Assembly (NCBI GenBank): GCA_002359635.1
Contig: DENJ01000048.1
Coordinates: forward strand, 29,500 to 34,756
Reading direction: 5' to 3'
Length of the DNA stretch: 5,257 nucleotides
Origin: Burkholderiales bacterium UBA2647
Lineage (GTDB): Bacteria > Pseudomonadota > Gammaproteobacteria > Burkholderiales > Burkholderiaceae_E
The number at the start of each line of letters is the position of its first letter. The stretch's first letter is position 1. Below the pieces are notes generated by a model that saw only the letters and a list, made by a program, of their open reading frames with translations, was not told the origin of the DNA and made no database searches. Both the position numbers and the translations under genes were made by a program. Below, in pieces: positions 1 through 3,297 of this stretch.

Positions 1-153
1 TTTTGTCGCCGCGAGCACCGATTGCGGTGTGATGTAGTTCGCCGCACCGATCTCATCGTTGGCTCCCCACTTTGAGGGTTTGCATTCTTGGGCCAATAAA
101 GGACCTGATACTGTCAGCGCAACAACAGCGCTTGTGAGCCATTTGTAGATCAT
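1..153 (-). CDS. Cyclase family protein (kynurenine formamidase-like), exported, N-terminal fragment
   Basis: The first 51 codons of a minus-strand gene run off the left edge. The protein opens MIYKWLTSAVVALTVSGPLL, a classical Sec signal peptide with Lys at position 4, a hydrophobic core, and a likely signal peptidase I cut after Ala21. Next comes KPSKWGANDEIGAANYITP (residues 25-43), which I recognise as the start of the cyclase family (PF04199) that includes metal-dependent kynurenine formamidases and other hydrolases. Family members of this exported kind are usually around 300 residues, so only about a sixth is seen here. The metal-binding HxGTHxDxPxH motif would lie outside the window, so the substrate cannot be guessed. 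The start is well supported: AGGAGG (plus-strand 159-164) sits 5 nt before the ATG. It is divergent from the nitrile hydratase genes and shares their 523-bp upstream region, which does not show a functional link. Family assignment is fairly sure; the specific reaction is unknown. Confidence 0.82.
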   Translation of the reverse strand, partial: MIYKWLTSAVVALTVSGPLLAQECKPSKWGANDEIGAANYITPQSVLAATK

Positions 154-449
154 TGTCGCCTCCTTGTGTTGTATGGTGCTCGAATGATGGCATGCGATCT
201 GGGTGCATTTCAAAGTTTCAATCTTGATTTGCCCGGAGCATCATCGTGCGATACAGTGAATCGTTCCACTTAGATCATGCTTTAGGGTCTGGACGTGAAA
301 GCTATACACAAATTTTGCAGAGCGTCAAGTCGAGCTCAAAGACAAAGTTTTCAGAGGGTTCCGCTCGAGAATTTTTTTAAGTTGTTGAATTTAAATGGAT
401 TTATTTTGACTAAAATTTGGGCAAAGGCCCGTTCCTTGGTTCGTTTCAA

Positions 450-461
450 GCACTTAAGTGC
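450..461. promoter_or_regulatory. 12-bp perfect palindrome GCACTTAAGTGC (possible operator)
   Basis: GCACTTAAGTGC reads the same on both strands and stops at exactly 12 bp (flanked by a and g). Dyad symmetry of this size in an intergenic region fits a dimeric repressor or activator site. It lies about 215 bp before nthA and 300 bp before the cyclase-family gene. The binding protein is unknown, and chance is not excluded. Confidence 0.35.
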
Positions 462-473
462 GTTTAGCCAAAG

Positions 474-497
474 CTATCAACAAAGTTATCCACAAAG
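474..497 (+). repeat. Tandem 12-mers containing a perfect DnaA-box nonamer
   Basis: CTATCAACAAAG (474-485) is followed immediately by TTATCCACAAAG (486-497), identical at 10 of 12 positions. The second begins with TTATCCACA (486-494), the exact consensus DnaA box. A third relative, CTATACACAAAT, lies at 302-313. An AT-rich tract (367-418) sits between them. This may be a DnaA-titration or DnaA-regulated promoter element, or chance. No dnaA, parAB or rep gene is in the window, so I do not call an origin. Confidence 0.4.
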
Positions 498-601
498 CAT
501 GTGCATGAGTTGTAACAAGCCCGTACGGAAGCAAATTCTTTTCCACCCGCCATGGTTTCCGACCAACCCGACGAGTGGGCCGGGGCGGACCTTTTGTCGA
601 A

Positions 602-636
602 CGATAAGAACCGGTGACGCACCATTGTTCTTGTCG
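602..636 (+). promoter_or_regulatory. Inverted repeat / possible RNA hairpin in the nthA leader
   Basis: CGATAAGAAC (602-611) and GTTCTTGTCG (627-636) form 10-bp arms around a 15-nt spacer, ending 40 bp before the nthA start. The one mismatch (T605 opposite G633) would be a G-U wobble in RNA, so the transcript could pair along the whole stem. It could be an operator for a dimeric regulator or a leader hairpin. It has no U-tract and is therefore not a simple intrinsic terminator. Confidence 0.4.
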
Positions 637-666
637 CGTCGATCCTGCAAGCAAGGAAGACTGTCT

Positions 667-673
667 AGGAGGA
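667..673 (+). promoter_or_regulatory. Ribosome binding site deciding the nthA start
   Basis: AGGAGGA lies 3 nt before the ATG at 677 (the AGGAGG core leaves a 4-nt spacer). It fixes this ATG as the start, although the same frame stays open upstream to an ATG at 614 that has no such site. Confidence 0.8.
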
Positions 674-676
674 CAT

Positions 677-1273
677 ATGACGCATGCGGTTGATCTGGAT
701 GAAAAACCAGCTTCGATTGAACAACGGGTCGACGCGATTCAATCGCTGATGCAAGACCATGGTATGGAACCGGCGCCATTTATCGCTGAATTCAAGCAAG
801 GCCTTGAATCGCATTGGGTGCCAGATAACGGTGCACGGGTTGTTGCCAAGGCATGGACGGATTCGGCATTTAAGGCGCGTTTGCTCGCCAACGGAAAGGC
901 GACTGTGGCCGAACTCGGGCTTTCGATGCCGCCGCATCACAGGCATTTGGTGGTGCTCGAAAACACGCCGACGATCCACAATGTGATCTGCTGCACTTTG
1001 TGCTCGTGTACCGCGTTTACGATCATCGGGCTCCCCCCGGACTGGTATAAGGACCTTGAATACCGCGCCAGAATTGTTCGGCAGTCAAGAACAGTACTAA
1101 GGGAAATGGGTTTGGACTTGCCGGAAGCGGTAGAAGTGCGCGTATGGGATACAACCGCTGACACGCGGTATATGGTGTTACCCATGCAGCCCGCCTATAG
1201 CCAAGGGTGGTCAGAGGACGCGCTTGCTGCGATTGTGAGCAAAGACGCCATGATTGGCGTTGCGAGACTATAG
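677..1273 (+). CDS. nthA: Nitrile hydratase, alpha subunit (CTLCSC metal-claw type)
   Basis: This is the metal-carrying subunit of nitrile hydratase (EC 4.2.1.84), a cytoplasmic enzyme that hydrates nitriles to amides. The product is 198 aa, normal for the family. Residues 53-71 (ARVVAKAWTDSAFKARLLA) and 91-103 (LVVLENTPTIHNV) are typical alpha-subunit segments. The claw is C106-T-L-C109-S110-C111, where C109 and C111 are the positions that become sulfinic and sulfenic acid in characterised enzymes. Thr rather than Ser in CxLCSC is the usual mark of the cobalt type. After it come IGLPPDWYKDLEYRARIVRQ, WDTTADTRYMVLP and KDAMIGVARL. Unusual points: an extra Cys (C105) directly before the claw, T-A-F after it where many family members have Y-P-W or T-A-W, and His at about 87 where characterised enzymes carry a conserved Gln. 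The start is set by AGGAGGA at 667-673. nthB begins 12 bp after the stop. A thiocyanate hydrolase gamma subunit is a less likely alternative, because those carry CSCYPR. Confidence 0.93.
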   Translation: MTHAVDLDEKPASIEQRVDAIQSLMQDHGMEPAPFIAEFKQGLESHWVPDNGARVVAKAWTDSAFKARLLANGKATVAELGLSMPPHHRHLVVLENTPTIHNVICCTLCSCTAFTIIGLPPDWYKDLEYRARIVRQSRTVLREMGLDLPEAVEVRVWDTTADTRYMVLPMQPAYSQGWSEDALAAIVSKDAMIGVARL

Positions 1274-1285
1274 GAGCGGCTTTCC

Positions 1286-1903
1286 ATGGATGGCATGCAC
1301 GATATGGGTGGCAGGCAGGGGTTTGGCCAGGTGCGTTATGAGCCAAATGCGCCGGTCTTTCATGAGGACTGGGAAAAGCGCGTTAACGCGCTTTATTCTC
1401 TTGCCGTAAAGCGCGGGATTTTCAACATGGATGAATACCGCCATGCGATTGAGCGCATGGAGCCTCGGCACTACCTCGCTGCAAGCTACTATGAGCGTTC
1501 GCTCACCGGTCTTGCAACGCTTTGCGTGGAGAAAGGCGTATTCTCAAAAGAAGAACTTGAAGCGCGCGCTCAAGGATTGTTTCCGCTGGCCTTAGCACTT
1601 GGCCACGGACGCTCAAATGCCAGGGATCGAGAGTCATTCAAACTTGGTGACAAGGTAAGCGTTCGAACCGAGCATGTCTCGGGGCATGTGCGCGCGCCTG
1701 GCTACGTGCGGGGAAAGTGCGGTGTTGTTGTTGGTATCTCGCCCGCTTATCCTTTTCCTGATGCGCATGCTCACGGTGTTACCGCCGACGACGAGCCCAC
1801 TTATGATGTCCGTTTTCGGGCACAGGATCTCTGGCCCGATGCCGCCGAAGCTGCCATGATCCACGTCGGTATTTTTGAAAGTTATCTTGTCATCGCGGCG
1901 TGA
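1286..1903 (+). CDS. nthB: Nitrile hydratase, beta subunit
   Basis: This is the partner of the alpha subunit; the two form the alpha-beta unit whose interface holds the active site. The 205-aa product starts MDGMHDMGGRQGFG, the family's typical opening, followed by PVFHEDWEKRVNAL (23-36) and the helical segment DEYRHAIERM with Arg52, which matches the conserved beta-Arg52 that contacts the oxidised cysteines. SYYERSL (67-73) and the linker lead to a C-terminal SH3-like barrel from about 116: FKLGDKVSV, GHVRAPGYVRGKCG (Arg136, Arg142), FPDAHAHG, YDVRF and LWPDA. The end, GIFESYLVIAA, departs slightly from the common D-L-W-E-x-Y-L-x-P-A ending. It is a full-length, single, unfused beta subunit. 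AGGAG at 1272-1276 overlaps the nthA stop and is spaced 9 nt from this ATG, so the two genes are almost certainly one transcript. Its last codon adjoins the convergent HNH gene, and the stop TGA is part of a 10-bp inverted repeat. Confidence 0.94.
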   Translation: MDGMHDMGGRQGFGQVRYEPNAPVFHEDWEKRVNALYSLAVKRGIFNMDEYRHAIERMEPRHYLAASYYERSLTGLATLCVEKGVFSKEELEARAQGLFPLALALGHGRSNARDRESFKLGDKVSVRTEHVSGHVRAPGYVRGKCGVVVGISPAYPFPDAHAHGVTADDEPTYDVRFRAQDLWPDAAEAAMIHVGIFESYLVIAA

Positions 1904-2278
1904 GCGCTGACTCAGAGGCGTTGAAGCCGGTTGCTCTTGCGGGTACGTTCGAAAAAGTCGGCGGGCTTGTTTCGTACCCATCGGAGAAAAACAGCAAGCT
2001 CAGGGTGCTCCCGGAGTCGACTCACCTCGCAATAGTGGCGAGCAAGCTCGTTTTCATTCAACAAAGCATGAACTTGTCGGTGGCAGATTCGATGCAGCCA
2101 AACCGTCTTCACGCCACCCTGCGACTTTGGGACGAGATGATGGGCATCGCGCTGTGTATCCGGGATGACGCGCTCGCAAAGCGGGCATATGAGCGGTTCT
2201 TTCTGCCTTGCGTCCGCGCGGTCTGAGGTCAACGCGGCTTGAAGTCGCTTAATCCGCCCTTTCATCGATCAGCGCTCA
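1901..2278. repeat. 10-bp perfect inverted repeats bracketing the HNH gene
   Basis: TGAGCGCTGA (1901-1910) and its exact reverse complement TCAGCGCTCA (2269-2278) flank the HNH gene, 1 bp beyond its stop and 3 bp before its start codon. The left copy contains the nthB stop codon. The match does not extend further in either direction. I see no target-site duplication and no transposase. It could be the trace of a cassette insertion, a protein-binding site, or chance reuse of a local TGAGCG word. Confidence 0.45.
1912..2265 (-). CDS. Small HNH endonuclease-fold protein
   Basis: The 117-aa product has a clear HNH signature: C27-P-L-C30 as the first zinc pair, then the core D40-A-H42-H43-L, then WLHRICHRQVH (56-66), with C61 and H66 as likely remaining metal ligands. 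Its tail, ELARHY...HPEL...FLRWVRNKP..FFERTRKS, is typical of a short stand-alone HNH family common in proteobacteria, whose members are predicted nucleases without known substrate. An in-frame TGA two codons before ATG 2265 rules out an N-terminal extension. No good Shine-Dalgarno precedes this ATG, so expression may be weak or start elsewhere. It is convergent with nthB, leaving an 8-bp gap. A plus-strand frame from GTG 1900 to 2226 overlaps it completely, but lacks any recognisable motif and is taken as the shadow. The gene stands alone, with no methylase or specificity subunit beside it, so I do not call restriction-modification. Confidence 0.87.
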   Translation of the reverse strand: MKGRIKRLQAALTSDRADARQKEPLICPLCERVIPDTQRDAHHLVPKSQGGVKTVWLHRICHRQVHALLNENELARHYCEVSRLREHPELAVFLRWVRNKPADFFERTRKSNRLQRL

Positions 2279-2281
2279 TTT

Positions 2282-2311
2282 CGCTCAGGGAACCAATTAC
2301 TTTGCTGAGCG
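2282..2311 (-). terminator. Inverted repeat after the lipoprotein gene (possible weak terminator)
   Basis: CGCTCAG (2282-2288) and CTGAGCG (2305-2311) are perfect 7-bp arms with a 16-nt loop, 15 bp beyond the stop of the minus-strand lipoprotein gene and 16 bp before the HNH start. There is no T-run on either side, so it is at best a weak or factor-assisted terminator. It could equally be an operator for the HNH gene. Confidence 0.3.
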
Positions 2312-2326
2312 TATCAACCCCGATGC

Positions 2327-2635
2327 TTAGCGGACCGCATCAAGATCGAACATGACAACGCTCGGCTCAGCCCCGTGAAACCAAACCGTGGCTTGTCGGC
2401 GTTCGGTGAAACGCCAGACAAGGCACTCGCTCTTGCTATTGGCAAGTTTGCAGGGCTCGGTACTCACACGATTTGGTTTGCCAAGCAATCGTTCCACATC
2501 CATGCCTGTCATGCCTGTGGCGACTGCAAGTTGCTTTTGCGGTGCTTCCCCGGTTTTCACCCCGGGCCTGTCGCGTTGGAACATCGAACAAGCAGAAAGC
2601 GCCAACACGATGACAAAACCCAGCACGACTTTCAT
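2327..2635 (-). CDS. Small BamE/SmpA-like lipoprotein
   Basis: The 102-aa product begins MKVVLGFVIVLALSAC, a lipoprotein signal peptide with lipobox L13-S14-A15-C16. The residue after the cysteine is Ser, which favours sorting to the outer membrane. The mature part contains GMTGMDVERLLGKPNRV, matching the GMTxxEVxxLLGxP pattern of the BamE/SmpA/OmlA fold. It then has two cysteines about ten residues apart (PCKLANSKSEC) that could form a disulfide, and a strand-rich end. It is not called bamE itself: the protein is short and the context is not the usual bamE locus. ATG 2635 is chosen over the in-frame TTG one codon earlier because it forms a TGATG overlap with the stop of the upstream CWC gene, implying translational coupling; GAGAGG lies a little upstream. 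The molecular role is unknown, with envelope structure or assembly the likeliest guess. Confidence 0.82.
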   Translation of the reverse strand: MKVVLGFVIVLALSACSMFQRDRPGVKTGEAPQKQLAVATGMTGMDVERLLGKPNRVSTEPCKLANSKSECLVWRFTERRQATVWFHGAEPSVVMFDLDAVR

Positions 2636-2868
2636 CAAGCGCTATCGCCTCTCGCGCATGGGGCGCAAATGCAAGCCTTTCCCATCAGACTTTCAGGCAG
2701 GTTTGCAAAGAGTTCGGGGGCAAAGCTTGCGGTCATGCACCAGCAATGCTCCGGTTCGGCCAAGCCCTGAGACTTTGCTGCCTCCATGCCGCATGCATTA
2801 TCTTGGCCACAAATCGGGCAGCGCTTGGGGTCGAGGTTTTTGACGGGTGACCGATTCATGGCTGGCAT
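2635..2868 (-). CDS. Cysteine-rich CWC family protein
   Basis: The 77-aa product shows the arrangement of the cysteine-rich CWC family (PF14375): CPICGQDNAC (17-26), then HCWC around residue 42, then KACICAPCARG near the end. The spaced cysteine pairs suggest one or two small metal-binding (probably zinc) knuckles. There is no signal peptide, so a cytoplasmic location is expected. Family function is not known to me. ATG 2868 overlaps the TAA of the upstream small gene (TAATG), and the gene's own TGA overlaps the lipoprotein start (TGATG). It is therefore the middle gene of a tightly coupled unit. An internal ATG three codons in (MNRSP) is an alternative start. The pairing of a CWC protein with an envelope lipoprotein looks like a stable operon, but the sequence does not explain it. 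Confidence 0.82.
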   Translation of the reverse strand: MPAMNRSPVKNLDPKRCPICGQDNACGMEAAKSQGLAEPEHCWCMTASFAPELFANLPESLMGKACICAPCARGDSA

Positions 2869-3074
2869 TAGGCCTGATGCCTCACCGATCCATGTTCAAC
2901 CCTCTCGGTGACCAAGCCCTGCATGGCAAGGCCGGATTTTGCGTGTGCAAGCGTCTGCCTTGCTAAATCTAGGGAGGATGTTGAGATGATCAATTTGCGG
3001 CCCTGAAGCACGACATACTGCGGTCTGCCCAACCCATCAAACTGAAGCTTCTCTAAGCTAGCCTGTTTCAACAT
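2868..3074 (-). CDS. Hypothetical 68-aa protein, first gene of the CWC-lipoprotein unit
   Basis: I do not recognise this protein. It opens MLKQASLEKLQFDGLGRPQY, followed by VVLQGRKLIISTSSLDLARQ, a plausible mixed strand/helix pattern, and ends with a polar, His- and Arg-containing tail. There is no signal peptide, membrane segment or cysteine. The main support for it is context: its TAA overlaps the CWC start codon as TAATG, the same tight coupling seen at the next junction. Against it are the small size, the lack of a clear Shine-Dalgarno before ATG 3074, and a TAG four codons upstream in frame that prevents extension. It may be a real small gene or a chance open frame in the CWC leader. Confidence 0.42.
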   Translation of the reverse strand: MLKQASLEKLQFDGLGRPQYVVLQGRKLIISTSSLDLARQTLAHAKSGLAMQGLVTERVEHGSVRHQA

Positions 3075-3297
3075 TGATGCACTCAGCTATCAAGCGTGCA
3101 AGAACCAATTTCCGCGCTCAGCGTTGATCATGCGCCGAGACAAGGGTTTTGGCAACAGCACAGGCATCGAATTTGTAAGCCAAATGATGGGTAGCTTGCC
3201 CGGCCAGCGAGAGGGTGAATGGGTTAGAGGCTTGATGTGCGTTTTCACATGCCTGACGCTATGATCGCCGCACTAGCCAGGCTCTTAGGTAGGAAGC
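3075..3297. other. Divergent intergenic region before the S8 protease gene
   Basis: This 223-bp stretch should carry the promoters of the minus-strand three-gene unit and of the protease gene. TATGAT at 3260-3265 is a possible -10 for the protease, but no acceptable -35 sits 16-18 bp before it. AGGTAGGAAG (3287-3296) is the protease ribosome binding site. A minus-strand frame at 3118-3258 is open for 46 codons with protein-like composition but has no upstream ATG, GTG or TTG, so it is not called as a gene. Confidence 0.5.

Larger units (their letters stand above)
154..676. other. Divergent intergenic region between the cyclase-family gene and nthA
   Basis: This 523-bp stretch holds no convincing gene. 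The open frames in it (for example a GTG-initiated plus frame from 295) lack a ribosome binding site and give unrecognisable, low-plausibility protein. It contains a strongly AT-rich core (about 367-418) with ATTTAAAT, a 12-bp palindrome at 450-461, DnaA-box-like tandem 12-mers at 474-497 with a weaker relative at 302-313, and a 10-bp-armed inverted repeat at 602-636. Promoters for both flanking genes must lie here, but I could not settle a -10/-35 pair: TAAAAT at 411-416 with TTGAAT at 385-390 has a 20-nt spacer, which is poor. Confidence 0.7.

Noticed and set aside
302..497. Calling the DnaA-box-like region a chromosomal or plasmid origin
   Set aside because: Only one perfect box, no strong array, no partner genes (dnaA, parAB, rep) in the window, and no way to measure skew here.
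614..676. N-terminal extension of nthA starting at ATG 614
   Set aside because: The strong AGGAGGA at 667-673 places the start at 677. The extra 21 residues are not family-like and the inverted repeat at 602-636 overlaps their coding region.
295..693. Plus-strand 132-codon GTG frame upstream of and overlapping nthA
   Set aside because: No ribosome binding site, no recognisable domain, and it runs out of frame into the well-supported nthA start.
677..1273. Thiocyanate hydrolase gamma subunit
   Set aside because: The claw is followed by T-A-F, not Y-P-R, and the next gene is a single full-length nitrile hydratase beta subunit, whereas thiocyanate hydrolase has this part split into two subunits.
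1900..2226. Plus-strand GTG frame overlapping the nthB stop (GTGA), a tempting third nitrile hydratase operon gene or activator
   Set aside because: Its protein has no activator or beta-like features, and the opposite strand encodes an unmistakable HNH protein over the same bases.
1912..2265. Calling the HNH gene part of a restriction-modification or homing-intron system
   Set aside because: No methyltransferase, intron structure or interrupted gene is visible. The flanking nthB gene is intact.
2375..2843. Two overlapping plus-strand frames opposite the lipoprotein and CWC genes
   Set aside because: They are antisense shadows: the minus strand has a lipobox, a BamE-like motif, CWC cysteine pairs and coupled start/stop codons.
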